DNA of 36,263 nucleotides from Motiliproteus sp047622605 (GCA_047622605.1 JBLHND010000011.1:1-36263), one strand, 5' to 3'; positions 23,884-32,697 are shown, numbered from the stretch's first letter. Numbers and translations: made by a program. Notes: generated from the letters alone by a model not told the origin.

Positions 23884-24614
23884 GTGATATGCGGGTAGTC
23901 AAGTTGCAAGTACCAGTTTCTCAGGAAGACGTAGATAACCTTGAACAGGGTGACATTGTCTATCTCAGCGGGGTTATCTATACCGCTCGGGAGGTCGTGT
24001 ACCAGAGAGTCCTGGAAAAGAATGAAGCGCTGCCGGTCGACATCGCATCGATTTCAAACGTCAATTTCCACTGTTCCCCTGCAGCCTCGCCTAACGACAA
24101 AGGTGGCTACGATGTCGGCGCTGTCACGGCAACCGCTAGCTTCCGTTTCGGTAAGTGGATGAATGACTGGTTTGAAACATCACAAGCCAAAATAATCATC
24201 GGCAAAGGCGGCATGCCCGAGAAGACCTATCGCGATGTCTTTATGCCCCATGGCGCCCGTTACCTGTCGACGGTTGGCTATGGCGCAGGGGCATTACTGG
24301 GCCGAGGGATTAAGCGTGTCAAAGATGTACATTGGCTGGAAGAAAACGGAATCGCCCAGGCGATGTGGATCTTTGAAGTGGACGACATCGGCCCGTTTAT
24401 CGTCGATAACGACCGGGAGGGCAACAGTTTGTTTGTTAAACACGAACAGCTTGTCAACGTCAAACTGGAAAAGCTGTATGAAGGCCTCAAGCCGCCCGCT
24501 CTGAAACGTTATGGAGAGACCACTAATCGAGGCGATGAAGTGATCGGAGAACCCGATCTTCAGCCAATTCGCATCATCAATACTCGCTCACCATCACGGA
24601 GTGAAGACTCATGA
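23880..24614 (+). CDS. Class I fumarase/tartrate dehydratase-like hydro-lyase, beta subunit
   Basis: The 244-residue beta subunit carries the other half of the active site. The family scaffold is seen: LEQGDIVYLSG, IGKG (Lys109), YLSTVGYGAGALLGRGIK and EVDDIGPFIVDNDREGNSLF. Substrate motifs differ from fumarases. The RDAAHKR motif reads AREVVYQR (Arg37 kept, histidine replaced by Tyr41), and GPTTxxRM reads TATASFRF (a catalytic-type Thr85 and Arg89 kept, second threonine lost, methionine to phenylalanine). The AGP segment reads NFHCSPAA. This points to a different substrate shape around one end of the fumarate-like molecule. The ATG at 23880 overlaps the alpha stop; GGGAGGGG precedes it. The C-terminus overlaps mmsA. 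Confidence 0.85.
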   Translation: MSDMRVVKLQVPVSQEDVDNLEQGDIVYLSGVIYTAREVVYQRVLEKNEALPVDIASISNVNFHCSPAASPNDKGGYDVGAVTATASFRFGKWMNDWFETSQAKIIIGKGGMPEKTYRDVFMPHGARYLSTVGYGAGALLGRGIKRVKDVHWLEENGIAQAMWIFEVDDIGPFIVDNDREGNSLFVKHEQLVNVKLEKLYEGLKPPALKRYGETTNRGDEVIGEPDLQPIRIINTRSPSRSEDS

Positions 24615-26101
24615 ACCAGCTAGGTCATCATATTAACGGTAAGACGGTAGCCGGACAGAGCGATAATTACAGCGTAGTTTTCAATCCTGCAACAGGCGAG
24701 GAAACGGTTCAGGTTAGTCTTGCAACTGCCACAGAGGTTGAACAGGCCGTTCAGGCAGCGGTTAAGGCGCTGCCTGCCTGGTCGGCAACGCCACCGGTAC
24801 GTCGAGCTCGAGTCATCATGCGCTTCCTGCAGCTGCTCAATGAAAATATCGATGAATTGGCGCTGCAGATTTCCAAAGAGCACGGCAAGGTGCTGGACGA
24901 TGCCAAAGGAGAAATTACTCGCGGCATCGAGGTCGTCGAGTTTGCTTGTGGCATCCCCCATCTGCTTAAGGGTGAATATAATGAGGATGTGGGTACCCGC
25001 GTAGATAGCTGGTCCGTGCGCCAGCCTGTCGGCGTCTGTGCCGGCATCTCACCGTTCAATTTCCCGGTCATGGTGCCATTGTGGATGTTCCCGATCGCTA
25101 TTGCCTGCGGAAACACCTTCATCATGAAGCCCTCAGAGAAAACCCCGACCAGCACCCTGATGCTGGCGCAGCTGTTTACCGAAGCAGGGCTTCCCGAAGG
25201 CGTTTTTAACGTGGTTAATGGCGACAAGGTCGCGGTAGATGCTCTGCTAACCCATCCCAGCGTCAACGCAGTCAGCTTTGTCGGCTCTACACCCATCGCC
25301 AAGTATGTTCAAAAAACCGGCATCGAGCATGGTAAGCGAGTGCAGGCCCTTGGAGGGGCAAAGAATCACGCCATCGTGATGCCGGATGCCGATCTGGAAG
25401 GTACCGTCGATGCGTTGATGGGGGCCGCGTACGGATCCGCTGGCGAGCGCTGTATGGCGATTTCCGTTGCCGTTGTTGTCGGTGATATAGCGGATCCTCT
25501 GGTTGCCGCCCTTACTGATCGCCTGCAGGATTTGCGAGTGCTGCCGGGCACTCACCCAGAAGCCGAAATGGGGCCTCTAGTGACAAGACAGCATCTAGAT
25601 ACCGTGCTGAGTTTCGTCGAGAGCGGCGTGCGAGAAGGTGCCACGTTGATTGTCGATGGCCGTAGAACAGAGCACCCGGAGCATGGAGATGGTTTCTTTA
25701 TGGGTGGCTGTCTATTCGATAACGTGACGCCTGAAATGCGGATTTATCAGAAAGAGATCTTTGGTCCGGTTCTAGCCGTTGTCCGTGTTGACACCTACGA
25801 GCAAGCGCTTGAGTTGATTAATTCTCATGAATACGGCAACGGGACAGCCATCTTTACCCAGGAGGGTCATGCGGCCAGAGAATTCGCCGCCCGTGTCCAA
25901 GTAGGGATGGTCGGTATTAATGTGTCGATTCCCGTGCCGATGGCATTTCATAGTTTCGGTGGTTGGAAAAATTCGCTGTTCGGTGATCATCATATGCATG
26001 GGATGGAAGGCGTACGTTTCTTCACCCAGTTGAAGACCGTTACTTCTCGGTGGAAGGCGAATACCGCCAATTCACAGTTCTCGATGCCTACGATGAAGTA
26101 G
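24611..26101 (+). CDS. mmsA: CoA-acylating methylmalonate/malonate-semialdehyde dehydrogenase (MmsA type)
   Basis: The 496-residue protein has the diagnostic MmsA motifs GGAKNHAIVMPDAD, GERCMAIS (catalytic Cys281) and IPVPMAFHSFGGWKNSLFGDHH. The family oxidises malonate or methylmalonate semialdehyde with NAD and CoA, losing CO2, to give acetyl-CoA or propionyl-CoA. None of the other valine-degradation or inositol genes that usually accompany mmsA is nearby. Instead it overlaps the hydro-lyase beta gene by four bases, which ties its substrate to the hydro-lyase product. Malonate semialdehyde is the natural product if the hydratase adds water to the carbon bearing a leaving group. The specific substrate is inferred. 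Confidence 0.92.
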   Translation: MNQLGHHINGKTVAGQSDNYSVVFNPATGEETVQVSLATATEVEQAVQAAVKALPAWSATPPVRRARVIMRFLQLLNENIDELALQISKEHGKVLDDAKGEITRGIEVVEFACGIPHLLKGEYNEDVGTRVDSWSVRQPVGVCAGISPFNFPVMVPLWMFPIAIACGNTFIMKPSEKTPTSTLMLAQLFTEAGLPEGVFNVVNGDKVAVDALLTHPSVNAVSFVGSTPIAKYVQKTGIEHGKRVQALGGAKNHAIVMPDADLEGTVDALMGAAYGSAGERCMAISVAVVVGDIADPLVAALTDRLQDLRVLPGTHPEAEMGPLVTRQHLDTVLSFVESGVREGATLIVDGRRTEHPEHGDGFFMGGCLFDNVTPEMRIYQKEIFGPVLAVVRVDTYEQALELINSHEYGNGTAIFTQEGHAAREFAARVQVGMVGINVSIPVPMAFHSFGGWKNSLFGDHHMHGMEGVRFFTQLKTVTSRWKANTANSQFSMPTMK

Positions 26102-26302
26102 CACTTCAATTGAGGTAGACCGAGGCGTCCGTACTCTATTTGGATAACCCCTTTAGGATGAGGACCACACTTAAAAGACAGATCTTATTTGCTGTATCGG
26201 GCCCAAGACCGAATGTAACTGCAGCCGGATTGGCCCAGGAGTCTGCCGGCTTTTCTGCAGTAGATCAGTGTTAAGTCCGACAGGCTGCTAGGAGGATTAA
26301 CC

Positions 26303-27049
26303 ATGGATAGTGAAATTCTGACTCTAGTTTTGGTCATGACTACCTTGGCACTAGCCGGTGTCGTTAAAGGGACTGTTGGCGTTGGTTTTCCAGTCGTCGC
26401 CATGTCAATGCTGACGGTTTTTCTGGATCCCAAAGAAGCCATCGGTCTGGTAGCACTCCCGGTGCTGGCAACGAATGCCTGGCAAGCGTTTAAGGGCCGT
26501 AACCATGCAGTAGTATTGATCCGATTCTGGCCTGTCATTGTCACCATATTACTAGGAACCTGGGCGGGATCTTTCGCCGTTGCCGAAGTTGACGCCGATG
26601 TTCTGTTGGCGGTTATCGGTATCGTCGCGGTGATGTTTTCGATAATCAGTTTCCTTCATCCCACGTTAGCAATATCTAACAAGAGCGAGAAGTGGGTTGG
26701 GCCGTTAACAGGGATGAGTGCCGGAGTCATGGGCGGGTTAACCACCGTACATGGACCACCCATCATCATGTACTTGACGGCCTTAGGGCTTAAGAAAGAC
26801 GAGTTTGTAAGCACCATCGGACTGATCTGGTTTTGCGGTTCAATTCCGATGGTACTGACGTATGCCTACAAAGGAATTCTAGGGCCCGCTGAGGCCGCCT
26901 GGTCATCAGTTGCGCTAATTCCTATCTTCGCAGGCCTGTTCCTGGGTGAAAAAATCCGTGTAAAAATAGATCAGAAGTTGTTTAAGAACGTGCTTATTCT
27001 GGTTCTTTTGGTGCTGGGTTTGAATCTTATTCGACGGGCTTTTATATAA
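26303..27049 (+). CDS. TSUP (TauE/SafE) family permease
   Basis: A 248-residue membrane protein with about eight helices. GVVKGTVGVGFPVVAMSMLT in the first repeat and MGGLTTVHGPPIIMYL in the second are the paired TSUP motifs. Members whose substrates are known export sulfite, sulfoacetate or other sulfonates, or move related anions. GGAGG eight bases before the ATG is a strong ribosome site. It lies 201 bases after mmsA on the same strand, so it may have its own promoter or be read through. In this setting sulfite export is the attractive role, but TSUP specificity cannot be read from sequence alone. Confidence 0.85.
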   Translation: MDSEILTLVLVMTTLALAGVVKGTVGVGFPVVAMSMLTVFLDPKEAIGLVALPVLATNAWQAFKGRNHAVVLIRFWPVIVTILLGTWAGSFAVAEVDADVLLAVIGIVAVMFSIISFLHPTLAISNKSEKWVGPLTGMSAGVMGGLTTVHGPPIIMYLTALGLKKDEFVSTIGLIWFCGSIPMVLTYAYKGILGPAEAAWSSVALIPIFAGLFLGEKIRVKIDQKLFKNVLILVLLVLGLNLIRRAFI

Positions 27050-27132
27050 ATAGCAACTCACCGTCAGTGACCTGTGCGAGTAGTTTCGAAGCAAATTATT
27101 TTATAACGTTAATGTTAATTTAGGAGTCAATA

Positions 27133-27462
27133 ATGTTCATAGACCAGAGAGTTTACACGTTAATAAACGGCAAGGTACCTGATTTTCTCAAGCTATACGA
27201 AGCAGAGGGAAAGGACGTCCAGATACGGATCCTTGGCAATATGGTGGGATATTTCTATACCGATATCGGCACTCTGAACCAGGTTGTTCACCTGTGGGGT
27301 TATGACTCGATGGATGAGCGAACCCGTCGTCGAGCAGAGCTTCAAGCCAGTGATGAGTGGCAGGCATATGCCAAGCAGATGCGGCCACTCGTATTGGGTA
27401 TCGAGAACAAGATCCTGATACCTGCGTCTTTCAGCCCCATAGGGGGAACAGAAGATAAATAA
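27133..27462 (+). CDS. NIPSNAP-family protein
   Basis: A 109-residue protein with the NIPSNAP ferredoxin-like fold pattern: the opening FIDQRVYTLINGKVPDFLKLYEAEG and the block IGTLNQVVHLWGYDSMDERTRRRAEL. Bacterial members form small dimeric alpha/beta barrels and often lie beside catabolic genes, but their reactions are mostly undefined. TTTAGGAGT precedes the ATG. It is the last gene of the plus-strand set, 83 bases after the TSUP permease. It could act on an unstable intermediate of the pathway; that is speculation. Confidence 0.88.
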   Translation: MFIDQRVYTLINGKVPDFLKLYEAEGKDVQIRILGNMVGYFYTDIGTLNQVVHLWGYDSMDERTRRRAELQASDEWQAYAKQMRPLVLGIENKILIPASFSPIGGTEDK

Positions 27463-28390
27463 CTGAGCCATTTAGGCTGTTATGATTCAGGGGTCAGATA
27501 TGAAAAAACGGTTAAGTGTTTGTTTTAAATATATAAAATATCACATCTGGCATCGCAGTCAATGATTGAAGAGATATTTGAATAGGGAGTTATACAGTTT
27601 TTCTGGATATAGAATATAATAAAAGCCAACCTATATTAGGTTTGCTAATGATAAGTTAGAGCTAGATTTAAATTGGTTGGTTGGTTGATTTATTGATGGG
27701 TGAGGCCCATCCAAGAGCCGTAGACTCTGCTGCGGTTGCTAACTCAGAAGGTCTCTATGAGGAGGTTGGCTTGGGCCTCTCTCGTTTAAAATTTTATCCG
27801 TTGCGTTGCCCTTCGGTTAATTGTTGCTAATCCATGGTGATGTGCTCTGCCTTTGGCGAGAAAAAGTATATCACTATCAACAGCCTCCTCTTGCGGCGTC
27901 ATTCAACGCATCTCACTTATTCTCTTAATCTCCGCCCCGCAATCGGTTTTGCCAGAGATCGATCGGCTGAATATTTTGCTGGCCGATCAGAAAGTAAAAA
28001 TAGCTGCCAGGCGGCGACATAGCCTGACTAACGAGCCGTTGAGGTTAAGTCGCATTGCTCTCTTTGGATCATTCAGCGAGAAATACTCCGCCCAACCCCC
28101 AGTGTTAAATGACGACAGGTCACCCTAATTGTTGCGAATAGCGATTGGGTTTACTTAGTTTGTGTCATGAAATGGAGGGTGAGATCATGTCCTGCCGAAT
28201 CAATATCGAACAGATATGACCAGGCCAATATATTTATCGTCTAAATTTTTAAAGCAAGCAAAGCGACAATAAAACCAATAAATATACTTATATTAATATC
28301 AACAAAACAAGAATAAAATAAGAATTTGTTTGCAAAGATAGTGTTCTCGTACAAAACACTACCTTGAGCAACTCGAGAGGAACATCGTTC
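27463..28390. other. Long intergenic region with an inverted repeat
   Basis: About 930 bases without a supported gene. At 27702-27714 GAGGCCCA plus CCAA pairs with TTGG plus TGGGCCTC at 27766-27779, forming an imperfect long hairpin. The part from about 27690 to 28130 is richer in GC than its AT-rich surroundings and has short open frames (for example 27853-28128) that show no family resemblance or ribosome site. It may be the remnant of an inserted element. The segment before 28391 is AT-rich and likely holds the regulator promoter. Confidence 0.5.
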
Positions 28391-29266
28391 ATGTCCATTC
28401 GTCACTTGAAGACGCTTGTTGCAATCGCGGATAAAGGCTCATTCATCGATGCCGCTGATGCCGTTTTCATTACCCAAGCGGCGGTAAGCATGCAGATGAA
28501 GACCCTGGAGAAAGAGCTGGAAATGCTTTTGTTTGATAGGTCCAAGCGCCCTCCGGTATTAAATGAGGCGGGTTTGGTGCTCGTTCCTAAAGCTCGTGAG
28601 CTCGTTCGTTCGTACGAGCAGTTGATGGAAACATCAACGACGACTGAAAGACTGTCCGGGCACCTCTCTGTAGGATCTGTGCCAACAATGCTGACTGGAG
28701 TATTACCTTCTGCACTTGTTAGCTTACGGCGATCGTTGCCTCAACTCCATATCAGTCTATCTAACGGATTGTCATCTTCTCTTGTGGCACAAGTGGAAAG
28801 AGGTTCGATCGATGCCGCCGTGATCAGTGAACCGCCAAATGAGCGCCCTGGTTTGATCTGGACCGCGTTTGGTAAGGAACCACTGATTGTTATCGCGCCG
28901 ATGAACTCACCCGATGAAACTCCCGAACAATTACTGAAAACCCACCCGTTTATTCGATTTAACCGGTCCGCCTGGGTTGGTAAGATGATAGATAAATATT
29001 TGAAAGAAAGAAATATTTTAGTTAAAGACGTCATGGAACTGAACACGCTGGAAGCGGTTGCAACGATGGTCTACCACGGCCTGGGTGTATCGGTGGTTCC
29101 TCATCGTAAAATTTTGTATCAAGGGAGCCTGCCTATAAAACGCCTTTCATTCACTCAAAAGGCACCCGAACGTATACTTGGTGTAATAGAAAGAGAAGAT
29201 AATCCAAAGAAACACCTGATTGATGAGTTGATCAACGAACTGGCACGAGTGATGAGCGATACCTAG
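28391..29266 (+). CDS. LysR-family regulator, candidate controller of the flanking catabolic operons
   Basis: A 291-residue LysR protein. The helix-turn-helix lies at residues 3-60 (LKTLVAIADKGSFIDAADAVFITQAAVSMQMKTLEKELEMLLFDRSKRPPVLNEAG), and the effector domain opens LSVGSVPTMLTGVLPSALVSLRR. The ATG at 28391 follows GAGGAAC; a TTG at 28364 would add nine residues without a ribosome site. It lies between the plus-strand SDH-like operon and the minus-strand TRAP operon and may regulate both, perhaps sensing the substrate or sulfonate intermediate. That role is inferred from position only. Confidence 0.85.
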   Translation: MSIRHLKTLVAIADKGSFIDAADAVFITQAAVSMQMKTLEKELEMLLFDRSKRPPVLNEAGLVLVPKARELVRSYEQLMETSTTTERLSGHLSVGSVPTMLTGVLPSALVSLRRSLPQLHISLSNGLSSSLVAQVERGSIDAAVISEPPNERPGLIWTAFGKEPLIVIAPMNSPDETPEQLLKTHPFIRFNRSAWVGKMIDKYLKERNILVKDVMELNTLEAVATMVYHGLGVSVVPHRKILYQGSLPIKRLSFTQKAPERILGVIEREDNPKKHLIDELINELARVMSDT

Positions 29267-29764
29267 TACTTAGTTCCATCTATTTTTATAAAACTATAAT
29301 GTTCAATGTATTCCTTGAGGTTATTTATGCTCAATTTATACTTTCTAATATTGTGGGTTTATCAAAATATAATACAATCGAAAAAATGTCGATATACAGT
29401 CCGTATAACAGCAACGACTGATCTAATATCTTAAATTTTAGATACAGGGAGCAAGGCTCCCGAGTTCCCTGTGACAGGGGATTGTTATTTTGTTAAAAAG
29501 ATCGCCTGAAGGTAGGCAGCTGAAGGCTCCTGCAACAGGCACGTTTCTGTGGGTTGGCAGCGTCCGACAATGCTGTAAAAATGCAAAGATTGGCAGGCTG
29601 AAGCCTAACCCACAAAGACGCCCCCTTCCAAAGAATCCTAAAACAACGACAGGAAAAGTAAATTTTTAAAGGTTCGGCTATAAATAGGCGATGTTAATGT
29701 TCGTTTACATCGCATATAAAATAGCCGCGCTGCTATTTTTTACCAATCAGGAAGATCTCTTATA
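29267..29764. other. Intergenic region with dispersed palindromes
   Basis: No gene is seen between these convergent genes. ACAGGGA (29444-29450) pairs with TCCCTGT (29466-29472). Positions 29513-29535 are an exact inverted copy of 17164-17186. TGTGGGTT (29548-29555) pairs with AACCCACA (29607-29614). These hairpins could terminate transcription from both sides. The 29640-29764 part is AT-rich. Confidence 0.6.
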
Positions 29765-30646
29765 CTAGGTCGCTTGACCTTCAGGAGACAGCATTGAATA
29801 CAACGCGGTCCAGTCCTGATTTCCACGACCTGCATCTTGGGCCTCATTATAGACTACGTTTGCGGCTCGTCCAATTTCCATATTGGCACCCAGGCTTTCA
29901 GCCAAATCAAGTGCGATCAGAAGATCTTTATTTGCTAGATCAATCGGAAAGGCAGGCGTAAGGTCATTTTTAAAAACCTTTTTCGGATAAGTCGTCAGCA
30001 TATGACTTTTAATGGCAACAGTACCACTCATCACCTTAATGGCAAGGTCTCTATCTAATCCCACTTTATCAGAAAGCGCTAGACATTCAGCAGTAAGCGC
30101 ATTGAGTGAGATTGACATAAAGTTATTTATTATTTTAATACGAATTCCTTTTCCAGGCCCTCCACAATCGATAATGGTATCCCCCATACACTCCAAGACA
30201 GGCTGCGCAAGCCGTACTGAATCTGAGTCTCCTCCCGCCATTATAAGAAGTTTACCTGCTACTGCTTCTATAGATGTTCTTCCGACGGGCGCATCAATCA
30301 TCGTAAATCCACGTTGATTGAGTTTTTCACGTAGTACATCTGATTCTGCTGGGTGAATTGTTGACATGTCAATAAAAATAGCATTTTTAGCGAGAGTTTC
30401 TGTGATTCCACCCTCGTCGAAAAGAGCGCTATTTACGATCGAACCTATAGGTAACATTGTAATAACAAAGTCCGCATCACGAGTTGCTTCAGCAGGGGAC
30501 TGTGAAATTTTACCGCCGTTGGCTATATGTAATTTTAAACGATCCTCATCTCGGTCATACCCCACCACAATATGCCCCGCTTTGATGATGTTTTTTGCCA
30601 TTGCAAGGCCCATAGCACCAAGGCCGATAAACGCAATTTTTTTCAT
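29765..30646 (-). CDS. Beta-hydroxyacid dehydrogenase of the sulfolactaldehyde reductase (YihU) type
   Basis: The 293-residue protein has an N-terminal NAD-binding Rossmann domain (IGLGAMGLAMAKN) and the all-helical C-terminal domain of 3-hydroxyisobutyrate dehydrogenases. Where those enzymes have PVSGG, it has PVGRTS, as in E. coli YihU. From memory of the YihU work, the sulfonate-contacting residues are Arg123, Asn174 and Ser178; all three occur here at the same numbers, with catalytic Lys171 (KIINNFMSIS). MSTIHP, VMSGT, SPAFPIDLANKDL and AGRGNQDW are also shared. YihU interconverts 3-sulfolactaldehyde and 2,3-dihydroxypropane sulfonate. Last in its operon after a TRAP system, this enzyme may oxidise an imported hydroxyalkyl sulfonate. 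4-Hydroxybutyrate dehydrogenase is the main alternative. Confidence 0.85.
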   Translation of the reverse strand: MKKIAFIGLGAMGLAMAKNIIKAGHIVVGYDRDEDRLKLHIANGGKISQSPAEATRDADFVITMLPIGSIVNSALFDEGGITETLAKNAIFIDMSTIHPAESDVLREKLNQRGFTMIDAPVGRTSIEAVAGKLLIMAGGDSDSVRLAQPVLECMGDTIIDCGGPGKGIRIKIINNFMSISLNALTAECLALSDKVGLDRDLAIKVMSGTVAIKSHMLTTYPKKVFKNDLTPAFPIDLANKDLLIALDLAESLGANMEIGRAANVVYNEAQDAGRGNQDWTALYSMLSPEGQAT

Positions 30647-30752
30647 TTAAAATCTCCTGAAGTATTTATTTTTTTAGAAAACATTACAGTACCAATTTAA
30701 TTGGGACGATTTCAACCAGATATTATTAACAGCCGAGTAGGTAAATATTAAC

Positions 30753-32042
30753 TTAATGCGAACCTGAGCTGTAACCAACCGTTGCTATTTGTGGGAAAAC
30801 TATTATTAGCGCACAAAACATCAAGAGTATTATTAAAAATGGAATCACCGCTTTACTTACGGACTCTATGCTTTGACCTGAAATGGCTGAAGCAACATAG
30901 AGATTAACGCCAAGAGGTGGGGTAAGAAAACCAACTTCAGATAAGACTACAAAGAGGATGCCAAAGTGTACAGGATCGATACCAACGGCTAATAGTGCCG
31001 GTAAGAAAACAGGTACCAGGAGTACTATTGTACTGAGAGTCTCCATAAAGGTGCCTATAAAAATAAGCAAAATAGAGATAAGAACAAGAATCAACATAGG
31101 GCTGTCTGTCAATGTTGTTATGTATGCGGAGATTAGGCTGGGAATATCATAGAGAGTAATAAGTTTTCCGAAGGCCATGGCAGGTCCCATGATGATAAGG
31201 ATTGCTCCTGTCAAAACTCCAGCCTTGACCATTGAATCAGCCAAGTCTTTAAAGCTGCATTGGCGTGTAGTCAAACCATAAATAGCAGCATAGACAACAG
31301 CGAGCATAGAAGCTTCCGTTGGCGTTGCAAAACCACCATATATACTACCTAGAACTATGACCGGCATAAAAAGAGCAGCCTTGCCATCCCAGCTGGCTTT
31401 TAGAAAATCAATTAGGTTGAACCCTTTGCTCGTACCTATTAATTTACGACGCTTGCCGTAATAAAAACAATAACAAGCTAATCCCGTGGCTAAAAGAATA
31501 CCAGGTAGCACTCCTGCCATAAACAGCCCACCAACAGAAACATTAGCCATTACACCATAGATTATCATAGGGTTAGATGGAGGTATTAAGATACCAAGTG
31601 CGCCTCCTGTAGCAGCTACAGCGGCGGCAAATGCCACAGAATATCCAGCCCTGGTCATCGCGGGAATCATAATGCCACCAATAGCGGCGGTCGTAGCTGG
31701 TCCAGAACCTGTTAATGCTGCAAAAAACATACACGAGATAATCGTTACTATCGCAAGACCGCCGGGAATGTTACCGACAGCAAGCGTTATGATTTTTACT
31801 ATCCGTTCAGTCAGTCCCGATCGCTCCATCAGCAACCCTGCTAAAACAAAGCCAGGTATGGCGATTAGTGGAAACATCCCAACGCCGGTATAAAGGGTTT
31901 GGGCAATATAAACCAGGGGTATAGATGTAAGCGAAAGCCCCATAACGGTAGCAATACCTAGAGCCACACCGACCGGAATTCCAAGCGCAAGGGCTATAGT
32001 CAGAGACCCAAAAAGGACCACTACAATATTTGTATCATCCAT
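30753..32042 (-). CDS. TRAP transporter large membrane subunit (second system)
   Basis: The 429-residue DctM-type subunit shows FFAALTGSGPATTAAIGGIMIPAM, GILIPPSNPMIIYGV, IYGGFATPTEASMLAVVYA and FLTPPLGVNLYVAS across about twelve membrane helices. It is distinct from the DctM at 15.6 kb and lacks that protein's long central loop. It pairs with the DctQ- and DctP-type genes upstream on the same strand and precedes the YihU-like gene by about 107 bases. The substrate is probably an organic anion; a sulfonate is suggested only by the neighbours. Confidence 0.93.
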   Translation of the reverse strand: MDDTNIVVVLFGSLTIALALGIPVGVALGIATVMGLSLTSIPLVYIAQTLYTGVGMFPLIAIPGFVLAGLLMERSGLTERIVKIITLAVGNIPGGLAIVTIISCMFFAALTGSGPATTAAIGGIMIPAMTRAGYSVAFAAAVAATGGALGILIPPSNPMIIYGVMANVSVGGLFMAGVLPGILLATGLACYCFYYGKRRKLIGTSKGFNLIDFLKASWDGKAALFMPVIVLGSIYGGFATPTEASMLAVVYAAIYGLTTRQCSFKDLADSMVKAGVLTGAILIIMGPAMAFGKLITLYDIPSLISAYITTLTDSPMLILVLISILLIFIGTFMETLSTIVLLVPVFLPALLAVGIDPVHFGILFVVLSEVGFLTPPLGVNLYVASAISGQSIESVSKAVIPFLIILLMFCALIIVFPQIATVGYSSGSH

Positions 32043-32181
32043 TACGACAACCTATTGTAATATTTATTATAGGGATAAAAAACAGCACTATGTTAAAGTC
32101 TGTTTTGATTAGAATCATAGCTAATTATTTTTAGAGTTATATGTACACAAATATTAAACTTTAGAATTAACAACAGGCTCC

Positions 32182-32697
32182 TTAAACACTTCTGGCAGCG
32201 CCTTCATAATGTACTGATTTCTTTTTAATTACAGTGTAAGTTTGAATAAGCCGTAATGTCATCATAAGAAATGTAACTGGTATTATTGAATAAATTATTT
32301 CCATCGGGATCTCAAGAGATAAGCTGTTTTCTGGGTTGTTAATAGCAGACTCAACCAAGGTCAACCCCTGCCACATCACAAAAATATTAAATGCTGCCCA
32401 ACAAATATCTCCCGGTAAATATTTCCAACGATTAAGAGTTTTAGGTAGCAGATTAAGATGTGCATCGATTCTAAAATGTGCCTTTTCTTTTGTAGCCAGA
32501 ACTGCTCCCCAGTAGATAAACCATATAAAGCAAAAAACGGCCAGTTCTTCCGCTTTATGAGTCAGGTTTGTAAAAAAATGATTTTCAATGAAATATCTGA
32601 CAAATGAAGAATACGCCAGACAAACAACCATTGTTGAACAAAGAATAACTAGGATTGTTTTTTCAAACCATTTGTCTAGTATAAAAATTATCCTCAT
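32182..32697 (-). CDS. TRAP transporter small membrane subunit (second system)
   Basis: A 171-residue DctQ-type four-helix protein (helices about 12-32, 50-70, 88-110 and 128-150). The stretch KAEELAVFCFIWFIYWGAVLATKEKAHFRIDAHLNLLP is the DctQ signature with the usual buried charged residues. It lies between the binding-protein and large-subunit genes with gaps of about 140 bases on each side, looser than the dctQM overlap of the first system. The DNA is strongly AT-rich compared with the SDH-like operon. Confidence 0.87.
   Translation of the reverse strand: MRIIFILDKWFEKTILVILCSTMVVCLAYSSFVRYFIENHFFTNLTHKAEELAVFCFIWFIYWGAVLATKEKAHFRIDAHLNLLPKTLNRWKYLPGDICWAAFNIFVMWQGLTLVESAINNPENSLSLEIPMEIIYSIIPVTFLMMTLRLIQTYTVIKKKSVHYEGAARSV

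Noticed and set aside
27834..28128. Short plus-strand frames in the spacer before the second LysR gene
   Set aside because: No ribosome site, no recognisable family, and overlapping frames of equal quality; kept only as an intergenic note.
29765..30646. Plain 3-hydroxyisobutyrate dehydrogenase of valine breakdown
   Set aside because: The PVGRTS motif replaces PVSGG and the rest follows YihU more closely; no valine-pathway genes are beside it.
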